DNA of 43,064 nt. Source: JBIOWF01 sp044868295. GTDB taxonomy: Bacteria; Actinomycetota; Actinomycetes; Streptosporangiales; Streptosporangiaceae. Position numbers and translations under genes: made by a program. Under the pieces are notes generated by a model, which was given only the letters and a program-made list of their open reading frames with translations, was not told the origin of the DNA and did not search any database. The stretch spans positions 1 through 43,064 of the forward strand of contig JBIOWF010000034.1 of NCBI GenBank assembly GCA_044868295.1. Reading direction: 5' to 3'. This document shows, piece by piece, positions 8,379 to 15,240 of the stretch (positions within the stretch are counted from its first letter, which is position 1; each line of letters begins with the position of its first letter).

Positions 8379-8703
8379 ACTCGCGGCAGCGGCCGGCGGC
8401 GTCCAGGCGGATCATCCACAGGTTGCTGAACGTCTGGTCCGGGTACGTGGCGGTCCCCTGGATGACGGCGACCTCCTCGGTCACGGTCAGCGGACGCCAC
8501 TCGAAGGTCGCCTCGTAGGGTGCGTCCTTGCGCTCCAGCCAGCCCTGGACGATCTGTTCGCGCCCGCGCCACGGCGGGCGGAAGGGCTCGGTGTAGTACT
8601 CGGCGTCCTCGGTGAACAGGCCGCCGATGTGATCTGGATCGTTGGAGTTCCATGCCCGGATGTACCCCTCGATCCACCTGGTGACGCTGCCGGCGTCGGT
8701 CAT
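8338..8703 (-). CDS. SnoaL-like / NTF2-fold protein
   Basis: 121 residues beginning MTDAGSVTRWIEGYIRAWNS, with the helix-helix-strand opening and the FTEDAEYYTEPF strand of the NTF2-like superfamily. Later strands (VAVIQGTATYPD, NLWMIRLDAAGRCREFTEWW) complete the cone-shaped fold. Small stand-alone members act as isomerases/cyclases or simply bind ligands. No catalytic Asp/His pair can be assigned with confidence. Its 3' end runs 41 bases into the broken EamA frame. Confidence 0.82.
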   Translation of the reverse strand: MTDAGSVTRWIEGYIRAWNSNDPDHIGGLFTEDAEYYTEPFRPPWRGREQIVQGWLERKDAPYEATFEWRPLTVTEEVAVIQGTATYPDQTFSNLWMIRLDAAGRCREFTEWWMEHPSSPA

Positions 8704-8844
8704 GAGCCTTTTCTACTGGACGCCGGACCACCCGCCGCCGACCCTGTGGTGGCGTGTCTCCGGCCGGTACGGCTCGCGCGGTTCTGACGGCAACCGCGGT
8801 CCCACGGCCTCGCGGGCGAGCGCCGTCAGCCAGGCGGCCGCCGG

Positions 8845-9282
8845 TCAGGCAGGCTGATCCCAGATGCTGGGCTCGTCGGCCGCCTGACGCATCGCCGTGG
8901 ACCATTCGAGAGCCGCACGCGCGTTCTCCAGATCATCGGTGGCGATGACGATCTTCACGCCTCCGAAGGTGGTGTAGGCGAGGTCGATGTTGACGTTCGC
9001 GTCGGCGAGCTGCCGGGTCAGCTCGCCGAGAGTGCCGGGCCGATCCTCGATGTCCACGACGAGCACCGTGCGCTCGTCGGCGACGCCCATCCCCGCGGCT
9101 TCGAGGGCATCGCGGCATCGTGTCGCGACTTCGTCGTCCACGAGCAGGTGAACGATGCCCTTGCCTTCGCCGGTGAAAGCCGCCAGCCCCTGGATGTTCA
9201 CGCCGGACTCGCCGGTGATCTCCCCCAGTCGGGCCAGCTCACCTGGCTGATCGCTCAGAATGACTGCTATATCCGTAGGCAT
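8845..9282 (-). CDS. tandem ACT-domain protein
   Basis: 145 residues forming two ACT domains: DIAVILSDQPGELARLGEIT ... (residues 4-70) and VLVVDIEDRPGTLGELTRQL ... (74-135). Both carry the PGxL turn with an acidic residue that shapes the amino-acid-binding interface. No enzymatic domain is attached, so it is probably a stand-alone amino-acid sensor. Such ACT-ACT proteins are common in actinobacteria with unknown partners. Confidence 0.88.
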   Translation of the reverse strand: MPTDIAVILSDQPGELARLGEITGESGVNIQGLAAFTGEGKGIVHLLVDDEVATRCRDALEAAGMGVADERTVLVVDIEDRPGTLGELTRQLADANVNIDLAYTTFGGVKIVIATDDLENARAALEWSTAMRQAADEPSIWDQPA

Positions 9283-9356
9283 CGCAGTTCAATCTTCTCA
9301 CCGTGGCTGAATTGCGACAATCCACTCGTGAGGATCGGCTCGGCGGGGTCAGCGAG

Positions 9357-9590
9357 TCACTCGGCCAGGGCTGAGAGCTGGTCGAAGAGTTCGAGGGCGG
9401 CCTGCCGTACCTCGTCGGGGGAGATGCCGTCGAGCACGGTGCGTGCCTGGCTGACGTCGCGGGTGGTCGCGCAGGTGATGGCCACCGACGCGGCGGCCGC
9501 GTGACTGAGCGATCCGGCCGGTTCGTTGTCCGCTATCTCCCGGGCACTCGCGGCGAGATCGAGGATGTCTGTGCTGTTCGACGTGGTCAA
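9357..9590 (-). CDS. small helical protein of unknown function
   Basis: 77 residues if translation begins at the TTG at 9590, which has GAGGAG six bases upstream. The longer open frame lacks such a site and reads as low-complexity sequence. The protein is predicted all-helical and Ala-rich (DILDLAASAREIADN, SLSHAAAASVAITCATTRD, EVRQAALELFDQLSALAE), soluble and acidic. No family recognised. It lies on the minus strand, divergent from the DUF2637 gene. Confidence 0.55.
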   Translation of the reverse strand: MTTSNSTDILDLAASAREIADNEPAGSLSHAAAASVAITCATTRDVSQARTVLDGISPDEVRQAALELFDQLSALAE

Positions 9591-9935
9591 TGGGTTCTCC
9601 TCGCGTGGCGGCGGCTTGGCGCCATTGTCGGTCGGTAGGTCGCGCTGCCGTGAATGTCGAGAGTGGCAAATCGCTCTCTTCCTGGCAAGCGGCGACACAA
9701 GGTCATCGTGGTCCGCGGCGGCCGCCGGCTCCATGGATCGGTGGTCCGTTCGCGACTTCTATGAGATCACGGCACCTCTCGACGACCGGGCTCGCGACGC
9801 GGTCACGCGGGATCACAGGGCGCTGAATTCACTCCAGTTACAAATATGAGCATCGGTTTGGCAAACAACAGGCCGACATTCTGGAATGATCGCGTCGATA
9901 TCCTGTTGGACATCGAGACTGACGGACAGTGACTG
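9591..9935. promoter_or_regulatory. 345-bp divergent intergenic region, AT-rich near the DUF2637 gene
   Basis: No gene is apparent. From about 9830 to 9935 the base composition falls well below the surroundings and contains TTGGCA followed by a short palindrome (CATTC-TG-GAATG at about 9878-9889). This probably holds the DUF2637-gene promoter. GAGAG/CTCTC arms near 9660-9680 may be a weak hairpin. Confidence 0.4.
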
Positions 9936-11171
9936 ATGCCCCTTCTTGAACAAATCACGGCCTTCGCGTCGGATCATCCGGTCGGAATGGCCGTCATCTG
10001 TGTCGTGGCCATGGTCCTTCTGGTCCTGGCCTTTCTCGCCCTCCGCGCCACCTATCAGGCCGGCTCCCGCCTCTTCCGCCGCTTCGCCGCTGAACGCCCG
10101 GCGGAGGACATTCTCACGATCGTCGCCGCCAGCATCGCCACGGGAGTGTCGGCGCAGGGCATGTGGCGCTTCTCCGGCGATGTGCTGGGGTTCGACGGGC
10201 CGCTCCGGCTGCTGCTCTTCGCCTTCATCGAAGTCGCGGTGATCACCAGCGCGGTGCGGGCCCGCCAGAACATGAGAGAGAACTACTCCGCCGGCATCGA
10301 CGGCGTCGCCGTGTGGGCCCTAACCGGCCTGTCCGCGGTGCTCTCCAGCATGGACGCCCGCAGCCTCGCCGAGGCGGTGTTCCGGCTGGCCGCACCGCTG
10401 GTCGCGGCGTGGCTGTGGGAGCGCGGCATGGCGATCGAGCGGCACCGGATCACCGGGCGTGCCCGCATCAACTGGCGGGTCACCCCCGAGCGTGTCATGG
10501 TGCGCATCGGCCTGGCCGAGGCTAGCGACCGCACCGCGAGCGAGGTGGACGCCCACCGGAGGCTGACCCGTGTCGCGCTGGCGGCGAAGCGCGCCCGCGC
10601 GCTGCGCGCCGCCGGGGCGTCCGACCGCAGGATGCGCGCGGCGCTCATGAAGCTGGACCGGGCCATGGACCGCGCCGTCGAGCACACCGGCCTCGCCGTC
10701 GACTCGACCCGGCAGGAGGCGCTGCTCTCCCAGATCGGGGCGCTGTACAACACCTCCGCCCTGATGGACCTGCGCCCGCCCGTCCCATGGGCGCCCGAGC
10801 CCGAGCCGCACCGGGCGCTGCCCCCGGCCATGTTCGCCCTCGACGACGACGACGAGGAAGTGCCGACGGTCGACGCCACTCCGCTGGTCGTCGACACGGC
10901 GCAGCGCGCTGCCCTGCTGCGTGCGGCGCGGGAGTACTGGGACAGCCAGATCGAGCGTCGGATCGTCCCCCGTGCGGCGGACATCGCCAGGGAGATCGGC
11001 ATCTCGCTGGCCACCGCCCGCGAGTACCGCGCCCTGTGGAAGCTGGAGCCGCAGGCGCACGCGCTCGTGCAGGCCGCCTACCACCAGCACGGGATCATCG
11101 ACACCGGCGGCTTCCCCGCGATCCCGGCCCAGGAACGCTTCCTGGCGGTGAACGGCTCATCCACCAGCTGA
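9936..11171 (+). CDS. DUF2637-type membrane protein with C-terminal helix-turn-helix
   Basis: 411 residues. Four hydrophobic segments occupy about residues 15-38, 65-85, 90-110 and 125-170, as in the DUF2637/SpdB-like proteins carried by actinomycete integrative and conjugative plasmids. A long charged helical region follows (about 175-270), then an acidic stretch (DDDDEE near 305). A C-terminal segment, IAREIGISLATAREYRALWK (about 352-371), reads as a helix-turn-helix. No integrase, relaxase or replication gene is visible near it, so it is either a remnant of an integrated element or a domesticated copy. DNA binding is inferred from the HTH pattern only. Confidence 0.72.
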   Translation: MPLLEQITAFASDHPVGMAVICVVAMVLLVLAFLALRATYQAGSRLFRRFAAERPAEDILTIVAASIATGVSAQGMWRFSGDVLGFDGPLRLLLFAFIEVAVITSAVRARQNMRENYSAGIDGVAVWALTGLSAVLSSMDARSLAEAVFRLAAPLVAAWLWERGMAIERHRITGRARINWRVTPERVMVRIGLAEASDRTASEVDAHRRLTRVALAAKRARALRAAGASDRRMRAALMKLDRAMDRAVEHTGLAVDSTRQEALLSQIGALYNTSALMDLRPPVPWAPEPEPHRALPPAMFALDDDDEEVPTVDATPLVVDTAQRAALLRAAREYWDSQIERRIVPRAADIAREIGISLATAREYRALWKLEPQAHALVQAAYHQHGIIDTGGFPAIPAQERFLAVNGSSTS

Positions 11172-11185
11172 CCCTGATGCTCCTC

Positions 11186-11211
11186 GGGGAACCGGACAGC
11201 CGGTTTCCCGG
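11186..11211 (+). terminator. hairpin downstream of the DUF2637 gene
   Basis: GGGGAACCGG-ACAG-CCGGTTTCCC pairs with one bulged T, starting about 15 bases after the stop codon. It is GC-rich without a U-run and likely ends transcription of the preceding gene. Confidence 0.5.
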
Positions 11212-11307
11212 GGAGTTCCCGGTGTCCGCCACCGGGCCCCGCGTCGACAGACCGGGTACGGCCGGCTGAGTCCGCCGTCCGCGAGGAGCCGCCCAAGGAA
11301 GGGCCCA

Positions 11308-11698
11308 TCACGATCGGGCCGTGGCAGGAACAGTGCTTGCCGTACGCGTCGGGGTGAGGCGGGTCCATTCGATGTGCGCCTCGGCGGCGTTTCCGCCCGC
11401 CGTGCCGGTGACCCAATGCGTGAGCTGCGGGCGCTCCCTGCTGTCCTGGACCACCCAGGTGACGCCGGTGTCGGCACCGTTACGGAACAGCCGCGCCACG
11501 CCGGCGCTGTCGGTGGTGACCTTCCAGGTCGCCGGTGCCGCGGCGGCCGTGTAGATCTTCTCCCATGAGGCGGAGCCCTTCTTGATCGTCCATACTCCCG
11601 TCCTCTGGATCGTCAGCATGAGCCGCCGGGCGCCGTTGGCGACCTTGGCGCCGAGGCTGACGCCCTGACCGGTGCGGGCCGGAGAATGAACCTTCGGG
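11308..11698 (-). pseudogene. C-terminal fragment of a secreted concanavalin-like/carbohydrate-associated protein
   Basis: Reading from about 11698, the frame encodes VHSPARTGQGVSLGAKVANG..., LMLTIQRTGVWTIKKGS, ATWKVTTDSAGVARLFRNG and HWVTGTAGGNAAEAHIEWTR. This is alternating beta-strand sequence of the kind found in C-terminal sandwich domains of secreted actinobacterial hydrolases. There is no start codon with a ribosome-binding site and no signal peptide. The upstream side is replaced by the small membrane-protein gene, so the 5' part of the gene is gone. The exact family is uncertain. An ATG at 11619 could in principle start a 103-residue product. Confidence 0.5.
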
Positions 11699-11866
11699 TC
11701 AGCCCTGGTCGTGTGTCACCGGCGCCTCGGCGGCGCGGGCGCGCAGCTGGGCCCGGACCTCCTCAGGCGTGTACGCACGCCTGCGCCGCTCCGCCCGGGC
11801 GATCACCGCCCCCGTGGCGGCGACACCCGCGAAGCCCGCCAGACCGAGTATCTTCCACCAGCGCAT
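11699..11866 (-). CDS. small single-span membrane protein
   Basis: 55 residues (57 from an ATG six bases earlier). It begins MRWWKILGLAGFAGVAATG, one membrane span at residues 3-22. A basic cluster AERRRRAYTPEEVRAQL and an Ala/Arg-rich helix follow. The W-W-K plus R-R-R-R-A-Y-T-P-E-E pattern is recurrent in short actinobacterial inner-membrane proteins of unknown role. The start at 11866 is favoured because TAGCCT, a TANNNT -10 hexamer, ends exactly seven positions before it. This fits leaderless transcription, as no Shine-Dalgarno is visible. It is divergent from the papain-like gene with only 17 bp between start codons. Confidence 0.72.
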   Translation of the reverse strand: MRWWKILGLAGFAGVAATGAVIARAERRRRAYTPEEVRAQLRARAAEAPVTHDQG

Positions 11867-11871
11867 GTGCA

Positions 11872-11878
11872 TAGGCTA
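11872..11878. promoter_or_regulatory. shared symmetric -10 element for two divergent leaderless genes
   Basis: TAGGCTA contains TAGGCT on the plus strand (11872-11877) and TAGCCT on the minus strand (11878-11873). The GTG of the plus gene (11884) and the ATG of the minus gene (11866) each start after exactly six intervening bases. The start codons would therefore be the two transcription start sites of one symmetric promoter. Confidence 0.5.
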
Positions 11879-11883
11879 CCGCT

Positions 11884-12549
11884 GTGTCTTTCCGCATCAG
11901 CCTTGACGAGGCCGTCAATTTGACCCGCACCGGCGACGTATGGGTTTTCCGGGGACGCTCGGTGCCCGACCGGGCGATCCAGTTCACGACGAACAGCCCG
12001 GTGAACCACGTCGGCATGTCCGTCGTGATCGACGATCTCCCTCCGCTGATGTGGCACGCCGAGCTCGGCCGATCCCTGCCGGACATGTGGTCGGGCACGC
12101 ACCAGCGAGGCGTGCAACTGCACGACCTGCGGGACGCGGTCAGCGTATGGGCCACCAAGTACGGCCAGCGGGCGTGGCTGCGCCAACTCGACCCGCCGGT
12201 CACGCCGGAGATGGAGGACGCCGTCCTGCGCACCATCGCGCGCCTCGACGGCACGCCCTTCCCCTCCACGGCCAAGCTCGCCGGGCGGTGGTTCCGTGGG
12301 CGGCTCCCGAACGTCAGGCGGGGCGGCGGCACGCTGGAGACCGCTTACTGCGCGGAGGTCGTGGCGGTCACCTACGAGGCGATGGGGCTGCTCCCCGGTG
12401 GCCGTCGGCCCAACTGGTACGACCCGGGCCGATTCTGGAGCGGCGACAACCTCAGTCTCTCCACCGGGTTCCACCTCGGCGGGGAGATCGCCGTGGACAT
12501 ACCCCCGAGCCTCCGCCCCGCGGCGGCGGCCTCCACGGCCACCACCTGA
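11884..12549 (+). CDS. permuted papain-like (YiiX/NlpC-P60 superfamily) protein
   Basis: 221 residues. The histidine comes first (NHVGMSVVI, near 41-49) and the cysteine later (AYCAEVVAVTYEAMGLL, Cys near 158). This is the order of the circularly permuted NlpC/P60 group exemplified by YiiX/YaeF. Members are thought to cleave amide or acyl bonds of lipid or peptidoglycan substrates. No signal peptide or membrane span is present, so it appears cytosolic. The GTG start has no Shine-Dalgarno and sits six bases after TAGGCT, suggesting a leaderless mRNA. The last dozen residues (RPAAAASTATT) are encoded by the first copy of an 84-bp tandem repeat, so the natural C-terminus may have been replaced. 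Confidence 0.75.
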   Translation: MSFRISLDEAVNLTRTGDVWVFRGRSVPDRAIQFTTNSPVNHVGMSVVIDDLPPLMWHAELGRSLPDMWSGTHQRGVQLHDLRDAVSVWATKYGQRAWLRQLDPPVTPEMEDAVLRTIARLDGTPFPSTAKLAGRWFRGRLPNVRRGGGTLETAYCAEVVAVTYEAMGLLPGGRRPNWYDPGRFWSGDNLSLSTGFHLGGEIAVDIPPSLRPAAAASTATT

Positions 12550-12684
12550 CAGCTACGCGGTCTGCCTCTACGGAGGGTGGCCCCGCCGCCCGTAGGGCTC
12601 CCCGCGGCGGCGGCCTCTACGGCCACCACCGGACAGGTCCGCGGTCTGCCTCTACGGACGGTGGCCCACTGCCTGCATGGCCGA
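12517..12684. repeat. 84-bp imperfect tandem duplication
   Basis: Copy 1 (12517-12600) and copy 2 (12601-12684) share CGGCGGCGGC, CTCTACGGCCACCACC, CGCGGTCTGCCTCTACGG and GGTGGCCC in the same order. Degenerate echoes continue to about 12830. The first copy enters the 3' end of the papain-like gene. No gene is convincing between 12550 and 12896. Confidence 0.75.
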
Positions 12685-12896
12685 CGGCTCCCCACGGCCC
12701 GCTCCGCCGAAGACGGCGGCATCCACTGCCTCCGCGCCTACGGCTGACGGCTCTCCGTGGTGTGCCGCCTCCACCGACAGCGGCCTCCGCCGGCCGCACG
12801 GCCGGCGGCTGATCGCCTGCGGATGCCTTTTCTCCCGGCGACGGCAGTCGTACGGTGTTGGGTACCAAGGTGCGACGCGGCTTTGAGGTGATGGCC

Positions 12897-13355
12897 ATGT
12901 CCGAAGACGCAGCCAGATCCCCGCAGGAACTTCCGGCGATACGGGTCCGGCGGGCACACCTTCGCCGCGCGTGCGAGGAGCTGGAGGCGGCGCTCGCCGC
13001 CCCGCTGGCGGGCCCGTCCGACGACTGGGCCCGGCAGGTGGTGTCCGCCGTCGTGCGGACGCGCCAGGCCTTCGCCGCCCACGTCTCGATCACCGAGGGC
13101 CGCGACGGCCTGTTCGAGCAGGTACGTGCCGAGGCGCCGCGGCTCGACGGCGCGCTGCGGCGTCTGCACCGGGAGCACGGCGACATCGCCGCGCAGCTCG
13201 CCGCCGCGGGAGCGCAGCTGGAGACGCCGGACGAGGCCGCCCTGCAGCGGGCACGCGAGCAGTTGACCACGGTCCTGGCCGGGCTGAGCCGCCACCGCCA
13301 GCGTGGCGCCGATCTGCTCTACCAGGCCTACGACATCGACATCGGCGGGGAGTGA
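12897..13355 (+). CDS. conserved helical hypothetical protein
   Basis: 152 residues from the ATG at 12897, with GAGGTG seven bases before it. An ATG at 12891 would overlap that site. Four long amphipathic helices are predicted: IRVRRAHLRRACEELEAAL, DDWARQVVSAVVRTRQAF, a segment around LDGALRRLHREHGD, and ALQRAREQLTTVL. The C-terminus is QRGADLLYQAYDIDIGGE. Histidines in AAHVSITEG, LHREHGD and SRHRQRG recall a hemerythrin-like bundle, but the metal motif is not complete enough to claim one. Cytosolic, unknown role. Confidence 0.72.
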   Translation: MSEDAARSPQELPAIRVRRAHLRRACEELEAALAAPLAGPSDDWARQVVSAVVRTRQAFAAHVSITEGRDGLFEQVRAEAPRLDGALRRLHREHGDIAAQLAAAGAQLETPDEAALQRAREQLTTVLAGLSRHRQRGADLLYQAYDIDIGGE

Positions 13356-13395
13356 GTCAGGCCTTTCCGCCGCCCCTGCCACCGCCCGCGAGACG

Positions 13396-13947
13396 TCAGC
13401 GTGCCGCCGCCCAGTCGGCGATGGTCGTGACATCCGCCTGGTGGGGAAATACTTTTTCCACGAGCACCCGGTGCACCTCCGGGTCGGCGTCGAGGCATCC
13501 GTCGGCCAGGACGGTGAGGCCGAAGTCCAGGTCGGCCGCTTGACGCAAGGTGGACAGCACGACGCCGCTGGTGGCGATGCCGGTGAGGACGAGGTGATCG
13601 ATGCCGCCGGCCCGCAGAACCATGTCGAGGTCGCTTCCGGCGAAGGCGCTGACCCGTCGCTTGGTGACGAGGACGTCTCCCGTTTCGGGTGCCACGTCCG
13701 GATGGATCCCGGTGGCCTGTTCGCCGCCTCCCGCTGCCGTGGTGCCCGCGAGCGCACCGAACATCTTGTTGCGGGCGCTGATCTCCGGGTACCCGGAGCG
13801 GAACCCGATGACCACGTAGATCACGGGGAGTCCGCCCGCCCGGGCGGCGCCGATCGCCTGGCGCAGGCGCGGGAGATAGGCGGGATCGGGGTAACGGTCG
13901 ACGACGACGCGCTGGACATCCATGACGAGGAGAGCGTGCTTGCCCAT
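13396..13947 (-). CDS. isochorismatase-like hydrolase fold lacking the catalytic cysteine
   Basis: 183 residues with the isochorismatase/nicotinamidase fold: Asp10 in LLVMDVQ, Lys96 in VTKRRVSAFAGSDL, and the nucleophile loop LTGIATSGVVLSTLRQAADL. In cysteine hydrolases that loop reads G-x-x-T-x-x-C-V. The cysteine position is Val129 here, so thiol-based amidase chemistry is not possible. Isochorismatases proper also lack the cysteine, but this sequence is not close to EntB. It is divergent from a TetR gene with operator-like repeats between them and is probably its target. Confidence 0.85.
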   Translation of the reverse strand: MGKHALLVMDVQRVVVDRYPDPAYLPRLRQAIGAARAGGLPVIYVVIGFRSGYPEISARNKMFGALAGTTAAGGGEQATGIHPDVAPETGDVLVTKRRVSAFAGSDLDMVLRAGGIDHLVLTGIATSGVVLSTLRQAADLDFGLTVLADGCLDADPEVHRVLVEKVFPHQADVTTIADWAAAR

Positions 13948-13982
13948 TGGTGCCTTCCGTACTGCGGAGCTAAGTCATCACT

Positions 13983-14037
13983 TGATTACTTGATAACGTA
14001 ACCATGTCTCGGGAGTATGTCAACGAGTGATTACTTG
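13983..14037. promoter_or_regulatory. TetR-type operator region
   Basis: TGATTACTTG occurs twice in direct orientation (13983-13992 and 14028-14037). The first copy overlaps an imperfect palindrome TTAC-N8-GTAA (13987-14002). The region is AT-rich and lies between the divergent isochorismatase-like and TetR genes, which fits autoregulation and control of the neighbour. Confidence 0.55.
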
Positions 14038-14106
14038 GCACCGTCGCGGAGCTGTGACCGGCGCCTACCGGATTTCGTGCGGGATGAGTTGCGAGGAGGT
14101 TCGCCG

Positions 14107-14808
14107 GTGGCGGCGAGAAGAACCGGTGAGTCTCCGCATGAGGTCGCCGATCCACGTGGTGCCGGACCGGCCGCCGCCGGACAGCCTGCAGCCCGGCCGT
14201 CCGCCGCCGGACCGCCCGGGGGAGGTCACCGGCGGCGGGACGCGGTGGCGACTCGTGAGGCGCTACTGGAGGCCGCACGCGGCCGGTTCCTCCGCCTGGG
14301 CTACGACCGCACGACACTCCGCGACGTCGCCGCGGACGTCGGGGTCAACCTCGCACTCATCAAGCGTTACTTCGGCTCGAAGGAAGGGCTGTTCAAAGCG
14401 GCGCTGGCGGCCACACCCCGATTCCTGGGGGGTGAAGGCGAGTTCCCCCGAGACCGTGCCGCCCTCGCCGAGGCCCTCAGCCGCCAACTGTCGGCCGGCG
14501 CCTGGCCGGAAGTCGGCGAGCACCCGGTGCTGATGTTGTTGCGCGTCTCCGGCGACGAGCGGGTGGACAGCCTGCGCAGGCAGGCCCTGCAGGAGTTCAG
14601 CCGACAGGTGCTCGAAGCCGCAGGCACGGGGCGGGCGCAGGTCGACGACGAACGCCTGCTGAGGGCGGAACTCGTGGTCGCTTTGGGCGTCGGCGTCGCC
14701 GTCGTACGATCCGCCGTTGGTCTGCAGCCCCTGCTCGACGCGACATCCGACGACCTGATCGGCCCGCTGCGCGATGTCGTCGACATCCTGCTCGCGCCCC
14801 CACACTGA
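14107..14808 (+). CDS. TetR/AcrR family transcriptional regulator
   Basis: 233 residues from the GTG at 14107, chosen because GAGGAGG lies seven to eight bases upstream. A start at 14017 would sit inside the operator repeats. A Gly/Ala/Pro-rich leader of about 45 residues precedes the DNA-binding domain: TREALLEAARGRFLRLGYD, then TTLRDVAADVGVNLALIKRY, then FGSKEGLFKAAL. The C-terminal ligand-binding half is not diagnostic. The divergent isochorismatase-like gene and the repeats at 13983-14037 make it the likely local regulator. Confidence 0.88.
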   Translation: MAARRTGESPHEVADPRGAGPAAAGQPAARPSAAGPPGGGHRRRDAVATREALLEAARGRFLRLGYDRTTLRDVAADVGVNLALIKRYFGSKEGLFKAALAATPRFLGGEGEFPRDRAALAEALSRQLSAGAWPEVGEHPVLMLLRVSGDERVDSLRRQALQEFSRQVLEAAGTGRAQVDDERLLRAELVVALGVGVAVVRSAVGLQPLLDATSDDLIGPLRDVVDILLAPPH

Positions 14809-14859
14809 TCGATCCCAAAATGCGCCGGGGCGAGGATCGACGGGAGGGCACCAGGTCGT

Positions 14860-14926
14860 GTCTGACAAACCATGCCCCGCTCGCGACGCTAAGATCGCCG
14901 CTCACGACGGGCAGTGTTTGTCAGAC
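14860..14926. repeat. long inverted repeat between convergent genes
   Basis: GTCTGACAAAC (14860-14870) and GTTTGTCAGAC (14916-14926) are perfect 11-bp arms. The pairing continues as TGCCC/GGGCA after a 2-base mismatch. The right flank (GCTTCC, then the TAG complement) touches the stop codon of the MoaD-like gene. It could be a bidirectional terminator or the ends of a tiny insertion element. Confidence 0.6.
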
Positions 14927-14931
14927 GCTTC

Positions 14932-15240
14932 CTAGCTCAGCGCGGGGAGGACGTAGACCTCGGCGCCGGGCGGCAGGGCGCACTCCAGGCCGCCGAGGCG
15001 CCGCGCGTTCTCGCCGCACACGAACATGCTGATGTGGCGCCGGATGCGGCCGTACTCGTCGCGCAGCCGCTCCTCCAGCGACGGGTGGATACGGCGGAGC
15101 GTGTCGAGGGCCCCGCCCAGCGTCGGGATGTCCTCGTCGGTGGCGGCGACCGCGAAGACCCGGACCTCGGTCTGGTCGCCCACCCAGTGCCGCAGCGTGC
15201 TGGGCAGCACGAAGGTGACCAGCGTGACCGGCTTGGCCAC
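14932..15240 (-). CDS. MoaD/ThiS-like beta-grasp protein without terminal Gly-Gly
   Basis: 102 residues. Beta-grasp features: VTFVLPSTLRHWVG, GGALDTLRRIHPSLEERL, RRHISMFVCGENARRLGG and LPPGAEVYVLPALS. Sulfur-carrier members normally end in ...LPAxSGG. This one stops at LPALS, so it cannot form a C-terminal thiocarboxylate in the usual way. The GTG start directly follows the stop of the BNR-repeat gene, so the two are coupled. This MoaD-like/BNR-repeat pairing recurs in actinobacteria without a defined function. The stop codon lies at the edge of a long inverted repeat, which may explain the missing glycines. Confidence 0.78.
   Translation of the reverse strand: MAKPVTLVTFVLPSTLRHWVGDQTEVRVFAVAATDEDIPTLGGALDTLRRIHPSLEERLRDEYGRIRRHISMFVCGENARRLGGLECALPPGAEVYVLPALS

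Noticed and set aside
12517..12840. possible CRISPR-like repeat structure
   Set aside because: Units are adjacent and degenerate, with no unique spacers and no cas genes.
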